Source: Merluccius polli
Taxonomy: Eukaryota > Chordata > Actinopteri > Gadiformes > Merlucciidae
NCBI GenBank assembly: GCA_030340625.1
Contig: JAOPHQ010001138.1
Location: forward strand, 357,501-421,500
Reading direction: 5' to 3'
Length of the DNA stretch: 64,000 bases
In this document: in pieces, positions 12,121 to 24,393 of the stretch
Layout: each line of letters begins with the position of its first letter
Position numbering within the stretch: position 1 is the first letter of the stretch
Program-made: the position numbers and the translations under genes
Notes under the pieces: generated by a model
What the model saw: only the letters and a program-made list of their open reading frames with translations
Databases searched by the model: none
Told to the model about the DNA's origin: nothing

Positions 12121-15100
12121 ATGGATTCGGTTGCCTTGAAAATTGTTATAGAACACCGGAGTGAAAAGCTTACACTGTCCTCAGGAATACCCAGCACTGT
12201 ACAACAGTTGCATGAGACTGTAAAATAGACATTTGGACTCATTGAGGATTTTACCCTGCAATACCTGGATGAGGACTTTGGTGATTACTTCACTCTCCAT
12301 TCTACCAACCAGTTGAAACACAAGGGGACACTCAAAGTTGTGACTATTCCATCTGTAGTTCTTACATTGACTGCTTTCACTGAAAACCAGACAGATTTAA
12401 TGAACGACAGTTCAAGCTCTGCTACTGATACAACAGCAGATTCAGTGTCTTCACAAGACACTATTATCCTATCTCCACGTGGAAGCCCTCAGACGACATC
12501 ATGGCCAAATAAAATCATCATTCCACTTTTCTCTATGGCAACAGAGGCAGTACTGAGGAATGCCAATGAACAGTTTGTGAAAGATGGTACTGTGCTTAAC
12601 AATTCTCGGGTCCGATCCGAAATCATGGAAAAATTAGCGGACTACATGTACAGCTACACACCCTACCCCACGGGCCTTCAGATCGGTGAGGTGGCAGAGG
12701 CTTTAGTCAGAAAACATCCAGGCCTGACAGAGCTAGGCAGTCGTAATGGCTGGCTTGGATGGATGTATGGTCTGAAATACAAGATGGGAAATTACAGGTC
12801 GAAGCTCCGAAACCTTGGATTTCCTGAGGTTGCCTGCAACTCACTTAAGAACAAGCACCCGGATGACAAGAGTGCTGCAAAGAATATAAAGAAAGCGCGG
12901 AAAGGAGAAGTGGTGTTTCTCCCACACTATCCTGCAGGAGACAGTAAGGAACAACAAGAGCTGGACCGAAACCAACTAATCGCTGAATCAAAGAAGAGAG
13001 ACAGCACAGTCATCAAGGACTTGATGTGCAGAACTTTTGCACATAGGAGACATGATGTTGTCAGCCTACAGATGAGCATCAGTGACATCAAGGACAGATG
13101 GCCCGCCTTGTTTGATGTCTCGCAAGTGAGTAATTGGAATTGTTGTAACAGAGTGGTCAACACATATTGTGGACCTGCATGTTTCACAGTTACACACTCA
13201 CCGGCACCTCATTAGTTAGTCCTGTGTCATCTAATGCAATCAAATACAAGAGCTCTGCCACTCATACATTTTCAGTTTTTGTTGACATTGTCAGAAAGGT
13301 GATAATTATATTTATTTATTTATACTTTGTTTATTATTGAGGTTGTAGTGGGTGGTGCTGGAGTGCAATACATTGAAAAGTGTTCCTAATATTTTGTCCC
13401 CCTCAACGTATGTTAATGGTTTGGACAAAAGTATAAGGACACCACTCAATATAATGCACTCCAATACACCACCATCCACGATGGCCTCAATGATAAACAA
13501 AGTATAATTATCACCTTTCTCACAATGTCAACAAAAACTGAAAATGTATAAGCTAAATAAAAAGAGAATTGATGGCACAGCTGTTGTACTGGATTGCATT
13601 AGATAGGTGTACCTAATGAAGTGGCTGGTGACTGTACATCCTATAAAAAATTATAATGGAACAGTCTTCTATTCATCTCAGTATGGACTTAAGTTTTTGC
13701 TGAATGACAATAGAGGAGTCAGCAGTTCTTTTTTTCTCTTTTCTCATCTCTCTCTCTTTCAGGTTAGCGCAGAGTTTCAGAGGATCACCACACTGAATCT
13801 TGAGCCAAAATTCATGGCAATGTTGGACATCTATACACCTAAACTGCTGTCCTTGTTTCAAGCGAAGAAAGGTGCTGCAGGAGAGAGACACCGGGCACAA
13901 ATGAGTGTTCTACTTCAGGTATTAAAATGTATCCTCCACCCAATCTTGTTCATACCGTCCCTGTAATAATCATAATTCCACCTGTCTCATTCACATTTCT
14001 CTCCTTTAAGTTAATTACCATCAATAATTACATGTTCATATCCTAATTAGACAACTTATCTTTATCCCCTCTGACTCTCCCTCATTCCTCCTCCTATCCT
14101 CCAGCCTCCAACAGTTCTTGCTTTTTCTTTCTTAGCTTTCTGTCCCTCAATCTCTCACATCCTCTGCACATCATTTTACATGTTTTGTTTTATTTTTACA
14201 TTACACTCCAACTCCAGGTAATTTTTTCTAATGCAAATTCTATTGAAAGGTTTGACATTAAAGTTTTTCCAAAAAATCAAAGCTCTGCTTGAATGTGTAG
14301 TATTGTATTTTATTAGTTGTTGAAAGACTTTCTGTTCTGCAGAGTGGAATCCCCATTCAACAGACACGTGAGGTTGTTGTCCGATGTCTCATCGACCATC
14401 TGGGAGAAGATGCCAGTGCCTTGTTCAAGGACTTTGAGGTTAGTATAATACTGTAGTTTTTGTCATTTTTAACAATGTAATCATGGGTGACCATAGAGTT
14501 GCTGCAGTACAGTTTGTTATTTCCTTACCGCACACAAAGAAGAAGCTGCTTTTCATATATTATAAAGCATCTGTGGACATCAGATACTGTACGTGTCACC
14601 CACATTCATTTATAGATCGATGCTGACTGGTTTCACTGTCTGTCCTGCTTTAAATACATCAAATGTTATTTTCTGTGTCCATTTTGTTTGGAGAGAGAAA
14701 TACATTATATGGAAGCATTAATTAATTATTTTGTCTTTGTGTTTGGGACCACCACAGTTCAATTTGTCCACTCTATGTCCTGCTATGCTCTTTTATGTTA
14801 GTAGGTGGTATTTGTCTTGTGACATGCAGGTTGAAAGTGAGCTCTAAACAGTTTTTTTCTTTACAATGTCTGCAGGATGCTGCTTATGGATCTGCCAGTG
14901 TTCCAGTGGAGTTGGCAGAGGAGGTCATGAAGATTTACCTGCTGAACCAAGATGGGTCAGTCGATGTCGGGATTGTGATTGAGGGCAACACTGTCCTCAG
15001 CGGTCTTGGGGATCTTAGCAGAGCCTGCTGCTATCTGCTGGGATTGACCTACGTGTTAGATCTGCGATACCCCAAGAACCTCAAATGCAGTTTTGAGGTA

Positions 15101-15181
15101 TTCCAGAAAGTACTGCTGGAGCTGGATTCTGGAACCCTTTCTAACAAGGTTCAGAGACTGAAGAATTACCTCTGTATGTAG
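12121..15181 (+). pseudogene. Second gene of the CACTA-like element: PB1-domain, SAMD3-like accessory protein, with an in-frame stop
   Basis: Four exons join in frame: 12121-13125, 13763-13918, 14343-14438 and 14876-15181, each with GT donors and AG acceptors, for about 520 codons. The first 75 residues look like a PB1 domain, with a Lys-rich start and a YLDEDFGDYFTL acidic motif. The rest resembles the uncharacterised proteins often labelled SAMD3-like in fish, including PYPTGLQIGEVAEALVRKHP and GWLGWMYGLKYKMGNYRSKL. Codon 36 (12226-12228) is TAG, which cuts the PB1 domain. An ATG at 12313, in the same frame, could still give a protein lacking PB1. Position and strand suggest an accessory factor of the transposon; its biochemical role is unknown to me. 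The ATG at 12121 directly follows an AG acceptor-like sequence, so an untranslated upstream exon is possible. Confidence 0.75.
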
Positions 15182-15445
15182 TTGCTGGCTACTGTTCTTA
15201 CTCTCTTCGTGAGGGAATTTTTCATTGGCAAGTCTAAAGTTTAGCTGATGTAATGTTGTCTTAATGTTTACATAACAGTTTCCATTCATAGATAAATTGC
15301 ATGTTGGACTTGTATTGTTTGCTTTTGTGGAACTTTAATGTGAAATATCTTAAATAGTTTATAGTGCATTTCAGGAGGATGCAAAAAGTTGTTCTTGGTG
15401 CATTTTGGACAGTTGCAAAATATCATTGTTCTTGGTGCATTTTAG

Positions 15446-16254
15446 GTGGAGACATGTGAGAAACAGTTAGGTGGAGACAGAGAGAAACGGATAGGTGGAG
15501 ACAGAGAGAAACGGATAGGTGGAGACAGAGAGAAACGGATAGGTGGAGACAGAGAGAAACGGATAGGTGGAGACAGAGAGAAACGGATAGGTGGAGACAG
15601 AGAGAAACGGATAGGTGGAGACAGAGAGAAACGGATAGGTGGAGACAGAGAGAAACGGATAGGTGGAGACAGAGAGAAACGGATAGGTGGAGACAGAGAA
15701 ACGGTTAGGTGGAGACAGAGAGAAACGGTTAGGTGGAGACAGAGAGAAACGGATAGGTGGAGACAGAGAGACACGGATAGGTGGAGACAGAGAGAAACAG
15801 TTAGGTGGAGACAGAGAGAAACGGTTAGGTGGAGACAGAGAGAAACGGTTAGGTGGAGACAGAGAGAAACGGTTAGGTGGAGACAGAGAAACGGTTAGGT
15901 GGAGACAGAGAGAAACGGATAGGTGGAGACAGAGAGAAACGGTTAGGTGGAGACAGAGAGAAGCAGTTGGGTGGAGACAGAGAGAAGCAGTTGGGTGGAG
16001 ACAGAGAGAAGCAGTTGGGTGGAGACAGAGAGAAGCAGTTGGGTGGAGACGGAGAGAAGCAGTTGGGTGGAGACGGAGAGAAGCAGTTGGGTGGAGACGG
16101 AGAGAAGCAGTTGGGTGGAGACAGAGAGAAGCAGTTGGGTGGAGACAGAGAGAAGCAGTTGGGTGGAGACAGAGAGAAGCAGTTGGGTGGAGACATGAGA
16201 GAAGCAGTTGGGTGGAGACATGAGAGAAACAGTTGGGCGGAGACATGAGAGACA
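15446..16254. repeat. 24-bp minisatellite inside the CACTA-like element
   Basis: About 33 tandem units of roughly 24 bp, centred on aggtggagacagagagaaac. Two sub-families are visible: the first part ends units with ggat or ggtt, and the later part (from about 15960) uses gcagttggg. Because 24 is a multiple of three, several frames stay open across the array. The resulting repeat peptides are not evidence of a gene. Confidence 0.95.
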
Positions 16255-16644
16255 CATGAAAGTTAAACTAGACAATATACCAAGAGTAATGCAAGTTGAG
16301 ATTTCCATTAATGCCAAACAGGTTCTGTTAAATGTTAAATTGTATGCATTGTGTGGTGACTTAAATTGAAGGGCCAAGACATTTGCAAAGATAAGCTGTT
16401 CGGATTTAAACTTGATGTTTTATATTTGTCAAATCAGACAAATAAATGATTAAGTAAAATGTTGATGTGTGTAGAATTGCTTTGTTTATTATTTTGTTTC
16501 ATATATTGACCTGAAGTACTCGTAGAGTAAAGAGTAAATACATTTTAAAAAATTAAGTAAATGTAACATATTTATTCTGATATTTGATAGTCCAGTATGA
16601 ATTACATTATGTTAAAAACATTCTTATTTTCAGTTGCATCTACC

Positions 16645-16870
16645 TAACATTTTAATTATATCTACTCATTTTTTGTGAGTGGTTTGAACTTAGAGTTACT
16701 ATTGCATAGACTTAACATTTTAATTATAGCTACTCATTTTTTGTGAGTGGTTTGAACTTAGGTTTACTATTGCATAGACTTAACATTTTAATTATATCTA
16801 CTCATTTTTTGTGAGTGGTTTGAACTTAGGGTTACCATTGCATAGACTTAAACTTTTAATTATATCAACT
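16645..16870. repeat. 68-bp tandem repeat near the right end of the CACTA-like element
   Basis: Slightly more than three copies of a 68-bp unit containing ctactcattttttgtgagtg and ggtttgaactta. Subterminal repeats are typical of CACTA elements, where they bind element-encoded protein. That role is inferred here. Confidence 0.85.
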
Positions 16871-17053
16871 CAATTTTATATTTCATGGTACTCAATGTAG
16901 TTGTTCAGATCTACTTAATTTTTTTAATTACATTTACTTAATTCATAATGTAAATCTAAATGATTTCACAGCTTTCAAATTTACTCAATATTTTTAAGTG
17001 TAAATTGTTACACAGATTAAATTGAGTAGAGTATAGTTAAAGTTTTTAGAGTG

Positions 17054-20000
17054 TAGTTACAGAGGGACAGATAGATGTATAGTTACAGAGGGACATATAG
17101 ATGTGTAGTTACAAAGGGACAGATAGATATATAGTTACATAGGGACATATAGATGTATAGTTACAGAGGGACAGATAGATGTATAGTTACATACCGACAG
17201 ATAGATGTGTAGTTACATAGGGACAGATATATGTATAGTTACAGAGGGACGATAGCTGTATAGTTATAGAGGGCAGATATATGTGTAGTTACAGAGGAAC
17301 AGAGATGTATAGTTACAGAGAAACATATATATGTATAGTTACACAAGGATAGATGGATGTATAGTTGCAGAGGGACAGATAGATGTATAGTTACAGAGGG
17401 AGAGATAGATGTATAGTTACAGAGGGACAGATAGTTGTATAGTTACAGAAGAACAGATAGATGTATAGTTACATAGTAATAGACAGATGTATAGTTACTA
17501 AACAGAGGGACATATAGATGTATAGTTACAGAGGGACAGATAGATGTGTAGTTACATAGGGACAGATAGGTGAATAGTTACAGAGGAACAGATAGATGTG
17601 TAGTTACAGAGGGACATATAGATGTGTAGTTACAAAGGGACAGATAGATGTATAGTTACATGGACATATAGATGTATAGTTACAGAGGGACAGATAGATG
17701 TATAGTTACTGAGGGACAGATAGATGTATAGTTACATAGGGACAGATAGATGTATAGTTACAGAGGGACAGATAGATGTATAGTTACAGAGGGACAGATA
17801 GATGTATAGTTACAGAGGGACAGATAGATGTATATTTAAAGAGGGACAGAGATTATAGTTACATAGGGACAGATAGATGTATAGTTACAGGGGGACAGAT
17901 AGATGTATAGTTACAGAGGAACAGATAGATGTATAGTTACAGAGGGACAGATATATGTATAGTTACAGAGGGACAGATAGATGTGTAGTTACAGAGGGAC
18001 AGATAGATGTATAGTTACAGAGGGACAGATAGATGTATAGTTACATAGGGACAGATAGATGTATCGTTACAGAGGGACAGATAGATGTGTAATTACAGAG
18101 GGACAGATAGATGTATAGTTACAGAGGGACAGATAGCTGTATAGTTATAGAGGGCAGATATATGTGTAGTTACAGAGAAACAGAGATGTATAGTTACAGA
18201 GAAACATATATATGTATAGTTACATAAGGATAGATGGATGTATAGTTGCAGAGGGACAGATAGATGTATAGTTACAGAGGGATAGACAGATGTATAGTTA
18301 CTATACAGAGGGACATATGGATGTATAGTTACAGAGGGACAGATAGATGTGCAGTTACATAGGGACAGATAGGTGAATAGTTACATAGGGACAGATAGAT
18401 GTATAGTTACAGGGGGACAGATAGATGTATAGTTACAGAGAGACAGATAGATGTATAGTTACAGAGGGACAAATAGATGTATAGTTACCGAGGAAAATAT
18501 AGATGTATAGTTACATAGGGACAGATAGATGTATAGTTACAGAGGGACAGATAGATGTATATTTACAGAGGGACAGATAGATGTATAGTTACATAGGGAC
18601 AGATAGATGTATAGTTACAGAGGGACAGATAGATGTATAGTTACAGAGGAACAGATAGATGTATAGTTACAGAGGGACAGATATATGTGTAGTTACAGAG
18701 GAACAGATAGATGTATAGTTACAGAGGGACAGATAGATGTGTAGTTACAGAGGGACAGATAGCTGTATAGTTACAGAGGGCAGATATATGTGTATACACA
18801 GAGGAACAGATAGATGTATAGTTACAGAGGGACAGATATATGTGTAGTTACAGAGGAACAGATAGATGTATAGTTACAGAGGAACAGATAGATGTATAGT
18901 TACAGAGAGACAGATAGATGTATAGTTACATAGGGACAAATAGATGTATATAGTTACATAGGGACAGATAGATGTATAGTTACATAGGGACAGATAGATG
19001 TATAGTTACGGAGGGACAGATATATGTGTAATTACAGGGGGACAAATAGCTGTATATTTACAGAGGAACATATATATGTGTAGTTACAGAGGAACAGATA
19101 GATGTATAGTTACAGAGGGACAGATAGATGTGTAGTTACAGAGGGACAGATAGCTGTATAGTTACAGAGGGCAGATATATGTGTAGTTACAGAGGAACAG
19201 ATAGATGTATAGTTACAGAGGAACAGATAGATGTATAGTTACAGAGAGACAGATAGATGTATAGTTACAGAGGGACAGATAGATGTATAGTTACAGAGGA
19301 AAATATAGATGTATAGTTACATAGGGACAGATAGATGTATAGTTACAGGGGGACAGACAGATGTATAGTTACAGAGAGACAAATTGATGTATAGTTACAG
19401 AGGGACAGATAGATGTATATTTACAGAGGGACAGATAGATGTATAGTTACATAGGGACATATAGATACTTACAGAGGGACAGAGAGATGTATAGTTACAT
19501 AGGGACAGATAGATGTATAGTTACGGAGGGACAGATAGATATATAGTTACAGAGGGACAGATAGATGTATAGTTAGAGAGGGACAGATATATGTGTAGTT
19601 ACAGAGGAACAGATAGATATATAGTTACAGAGGGACAGATAGATGTGTAGTTACAGAGGAACAGATAGATGTATAGTTAGAGAGGGACATATATATGTGT
19701 AGTTACAGAGGAACAGAGATGTGTAGTTACAGAGGAACAGATAGATATATAGTTACAGAGGGACAGATAGATGTAAAGTTACAGAGGAACAGATAGATGT
19801 ATAGTTAGAGAGGGACAGATATATGTGTAGTTACAGAGGAACAGATAGATATATAGTTACAGAGGGACAGATAGATGTGTAGTTACATAGGGACAGATAG
19901 ATGTATGGTTACAGAAAGACTGTTACAGAGATGTGTAGTTACAGAGGGACAGATAGAGGTATAGTCACAGAGGGACAGATAGATGTATAGTTACATAGGG

Positions 20001-20388
20001 ACAGATAGATGTATAGTTACAGAGGGACAGATAGATGTGTAGTTACAGAGGGACAGATAGATGTATAGTTACATAGGGACAGATAGATGTATAGTTACAG
20101 AGGGACAGATAGATGTGTAGTTACAGAGGGACAGATATATGTATAGTTACAGAGGGACAGATAGATGTATAGTTACAGAGGGACATATAGATGTATAGTT
20201 ACAGAGGGACAGATACATGTATACATGTATTTGTCCCTCTGTAACTATAGTTACAGAGGGACAGATACATGTATAGATACAGAGGGACAGATAGATGTGT
20301 AGTTACAGAGGGACAGATAGATGTGTAGTTACAGAGGAACAGATAGATGTATAGTTACAGAGGGACAGATAGATGTATAGTTACAGAG
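17054..20388. repeat. 26-bp minisatellite, middle block
   Basis: Roughly 128 copies of the same 26-bp unit as at 6963-7286, with many variants (gtgtag for gtatag, cataggg for cagaggg, gaggaac for gagggac). It holds higher-order duplications: a stretch around 17230-17560 recurs in near-identical order around 18130-18380. One short inverted junction lies at about 20197-20246. The block ends where the foldback element begins. Confidence 0.95.
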
Positions 20389-23300
20389 CAACCCTGTCTC
20401 ATCAAAATTACGTTCCCAGGGAACTATTCGGCATTCTCAATTACGTTTGTCTGAAAACGTATTTTGTCCGTGATTACGTTTCATTGAACGTATCGCAAAT
20501 ACGTTCGTTCTCAGCCTATTTTTTTTGCCATTTATTTACCTATAGGATTATGTTTGGTTGAAACGTATCCCAGATATGTTAAATGTCAACATATATCATA
20601 TTATTGTCATTAAGGCATATTTCCCTTTCTGGGAACGTTTCATTTAACGTGTTTTGTCCCTGATTACGTCTTGAATCTGAATTGAGCATACCTATGTTTT
20701 GTTATTTATTTACCTCTTGGATAATTTACATTGAATTGAAACGTATCCTCAATAGGCTACGTTCCTATCGATAACACATTTGTCGGGGGGGGGGGGGCGG
20801 TCCGGGGCTGGGGGGGGTCCGGTCCAGGTCCGACCCTGGACTGGGAGCATTCCCAGTCCAGCACAGTTAGAAATGTAAGCTTTTACATTTAGGATAAGAT
20901 ATATTTTACTGTAAGATGGACATTATTATACGTCACGCGCAACACGTATCCTGACGTTGATCCAAAGTGCCAAACGTAGAGGGGTTACAATAAAGGCCCT
21001 TAAATTGTATGACTGTTACATTTTTCTGCCTATTCTTTTCCCATGGTTTTGCGTCCAAGTCACGTGACTTTCAAGATTCACGTGACTTTTTCAGATTCCA
21101 CAGGACTCCCTTGTGACGTCACTCCGTCTGACGGATCAAACCCTCGCCCACTACACGTCTGAGGTTGATTTGCTGATCAACACATTATTCCGTGGCAGCG
21201 GGAGAAACTAATGTTGACAAAGTGACGAGTTACGATCGGATGTTTGTCCTATTGGTTAGTTACTCTATGTTTTCTCTCTCTGATTCCTGCACCATGTTTC
21301 AATGACGTCAGGTTGCTAGGGGCTACAGCTGACAGACGCCGTGACCACCTGGGAGGACCTATCAGCCGGAAGTACTGTCCTTACTGTACTACTGTTTATG
21401 TTATAATGTCATAATATTGTTGACAATAAAAAAAATAAAAATAAAACTATTATTGTCCCACACCACAATGTATGTCCCACAAGGTGAACTCCAAACAATT
21501 CATGTTTATCCAATTCATGGACAAACAAAGCAGCTGGAAACACGTCTAAAACACTTGAAATAGAATGTAGCCTATATTTATATTTTTACAACATCAATCT
21601 CCCTATTATATGAACAAAATATGATCAGGTTATACTTTCTCTCTTGAAAACGGGCAAAACGCTAACCCTAACCCTAACCCGGAAATGAATTTAAAAAACT
21701 ACAAACGTTCGGAAAATGCAATACACTCAAGTGTGCGGCGCCATGTTTTTTCCGCCATTTTTTTTGTAGGCTAGTTCTAAAATGTTTAGTTTACGTTTTC
21801 CCTATTATGTGAAAATGTGTCAAGGAACTTCGCAAGTGTATTATATGTTTTAGGGACCGGGGAGCACATTTATTTAGTCAGATTTCATTTTTACTATTGT
21901 TAATTGGGTGAAATCTGGTTTTGACCTTACCCAGTAGCGCCCCCTAATGGTTTGGCAAAGGCCACAAAGGACATGATAGAAGAAGTCTATCACCCCATGT
22001 TTGTATCACATTGTGTTGCTTTTCTGTAAGCCTTTAAAAGAGCCTTAGGTTCAAGGTTCAAAGGGCATTCCTGAGGAGCAGGAACCATCCAGAATGTCCA
22101 CAGTGGCAGATCTGTATTCTGCAGATCAAGACCTTTCCAACGATGTCTTCATTGTCATCCTACGACAAAGTTTCATTTTTATCTGCTCACTGAGAAGGCA
22201 CTTACTGATGTGTACTTTCTCAGAGCCTATATAGAGCCAAGATGGATAAAATCACTAAAACATATTTTAAGGGATATTTAGTGGCAAAATGTGTTCAACA
22301 TATTGATGGTGACCTTATCCTTAGTCATGCTTTTCAATTTGGAGCAGTTTAGACCCCATTTACCCCTTAAATGATTCATATACATATTTCCATATTACTT
22401 AATATGACCATTTATAGCCATTGTGTTCCCTTCCCCAGGGCTGACAGGATTGCCCTGGATGAACAATATGGTAATGCGAATGTATGTCTGTGTGTAGTTA
22501 CATTTTTACCCACAGTTGTTTTTAATTGACCAAGATATGAGCTTTTGAAAGAAAGTAGGCCTCTGCCATAGTAACGTAAGGGGCTTTAGGACTACAAAAA
22601 ACATGGCGCCGCACACTTCAGTGTATTGCATTTTCCGAACGTTTGTAGTTCTTTAAATTCATTTTCCGGGTTAGGGTTAGCGTTTTGCCCGTTTTCAAGA
22701 GAGAAAGTATAACCTGATCATATTTTGTTCATATTATAGGGAGATTGATGTTGTAAAAATATAAATATAGGCTATATTCTATTTCAAGTGTTTTTAGACG
22801 TGTTTCCAGCTTGTCCATGAATTGGATGAACATGAATTGTTTGGAGTTCACATTGTGGGACATACATTGTGGTGTGGGACAATAATAGTAAAGAATAGGC
22901 AGAAAAATGTAACAGTCATACAATTTAAGGGTCTTTATTGTAACCCCTCTACGTTTGGCACTTTGGATCAACGTCAGGATACGTGTTGCGCGTGACGTAT
23001 AATAATGTCCATCTTACAGTAAAATATATCTTATCCTAAATATAAAAGCTTGCATTTCTAACTGTGCTGGCTTTAAAAGGTACACATAAAAAGTACAAAT
23101 TATGTTCACAGTGTGTTGGCTTACATATCTGGGCCAGTTCAGCCAATCAGAAAGCTTCAAATTATGTTTCCTGTACCGTTTGTGGCTGGTCGATTTTCAT
23201 TATACACACATTATTTTCTTTACATTTCAATATAACTGCTACAGGGCAGTATTTCGCCAGCCACTGACGATAACCACCCATCGGCAATATAAAACATTTT

Positions 23301-24052
23301 AATAAAAGCTGGCGTCGTCACCATAGCAACGGTCGCTGACACTCATGGGAACTGTAGTGTAAATTGACGCAACAAACCAATGAAATTACGATATTTCTCG
23401 GAAAAGAAGCATAGGCCTACATATTTCTTAGCGATGGCCACTACACAACACTGCTGTATCGTTAATGATCATGAGTATACATTTATACTGTAGTATACAG
23501 CGGCCCATGCTGCGGCCCGTCATGTATAAATGCAGGTGCATCTATTTGGGTCGGACTGGGAGCATTCAGGGTCCTGGACCGGCCCACCACTGGACCGGCC
23601 ATCCTCCCCACGCCGGTCCGGTCCGGGGAGGGTCGGACCTGGACCGGACCCCCCCTCCCCGGACAAATGTTATCGATATTTAACGTAGCCTATTGAGGAT
23701 ACGTTTCAATTCAATGTAAATTATCCAAGAGGTAAATAAATAACAAAAAATATGCTCAATTCAGATTCAAGACGTAATCAGGGACAAAATACGTTAAATG
23801 AAACGTTCCCCGAAAGGGAAATATGCCTTAATGACAATAATATGATATATGTTGACATTTAACATATCTGGGATACGTTTCAACCAAACATAATTCTATA
23901 GAAGGAAAGAAATGGCAAAAAATAGGCTGAGAACGAACGTATTTGCGATACGTTCAATGAAACGTAATCACGGACAAAATACGTTTTCAGACAAACGTAA
24001 TTGAGAATGCCGAATAGTTCCCTGGGAACGTAATTTTGATGAGACAGGGTTG
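20389..24052. mobile_element. 3.66-kb foldback (long inverted repeat) DNA element
   Basis: The element starts CAACCCTGTCTCATC and ends with its reverse complement GATGAGACAGGGTTG. It is flanked by a 7-bp duplication, tacagag, at 20382-20388 and 24053-24059, inside the minisatellite. Three collinear segments are inverted copies: 20389-20795 with 23640-24052, about 20860-21035 with 22905-23080, and about 21447-21770 with 22595-22900. The centre (about 21775-22590) is unpaired. Each arm also has private insertions, about 21036-21445 on the left and 23085-23550 on the right. No transposase-like frame is present, so the element is non-autonomous. I cannot name the family from sight. Confidence 0.85.
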
Positions 24053-24393
24053 TACAGAGGGACAGATAGATGTATAGTTACAGAGGGACAGATAGATGTG
24101 TAGTTACAGAGGAACAGATAGATGTATAGTTACAGAGGGACAGACAGATGTGTAGTTACAGAGGGACAGAGATGTGTAGTTACAGAGGAACAGAATGATG
24201 TATAGTTACAGACGGACAGATAGATGTATAGTTACAGAAAGACTGTTACAGAGATGTATATTTACAGAGGGACAGATAGATGTGTAGTTACATAGGGACA
24301 GATAGATGTATAGTTACAGAGGGACAGATAGATGTATAGTTACAGAGGGACAGATAGATGTATAGTTACAGAGGGACAGATAGATATATAGTT
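24053..24393. repeat. 26-bp minisatellite, right block
   Basis: About thirteen further copies of the 26-bp unit, resuming immediately after the foldback element and ending in unique sequence at about 24394. Confidence 0.95.

Larger units (their letters stand above)
7287..17053 (+). mobile_element. CACTA/EnSpm-like DNA transposon, about 9.77 kb
   Basis: The element begins CACTCTAAAAAG and ends CTTTTTAGAGTG, giving an 11-bp perfect terminal inverted repeat (CACTCTAAAAA). It sits inside a 26-bp minisatellite: the left flank ends gatgtata and the right flank begins tagttac. Rejoining them restores a normal repeat unit with a duplicated TA, so the target-site duplication is TA. Inside are a one-exon zinc-finger/DDE transposase gene (9404-12049), a multi-exon second gene (12121-15181), a 24-bp minisatellite and subterminal AT-rich repeats. 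TIRs starting CACT and a CACTA-type transposase fit the CMC (CACTA, Mirage, Chapaev) group. A 2-bp TA duplication is seen, whereas 3 bp is more usual for EnSpm, so the exact subgroup is open. Confidence 0.85.

Noticed and set aside
15442..16377. Overlapping open frames on both strands encoding repeat peptides (GGDREKR, SPPIRFSL)
   Set aside because: The 24-bp repeat is a multiple of three, so all stop-free frames persist. There is no initiation or splice context and frames overlap on both strands.
20389..24052. Short frames at 20373, 22729, 23064 and 23465 as possible transposase remnants
   Set aside because: All are under 85 aa, lack DDE or zinc-finger motifs, and fall in the inverted arms or the private insertions.
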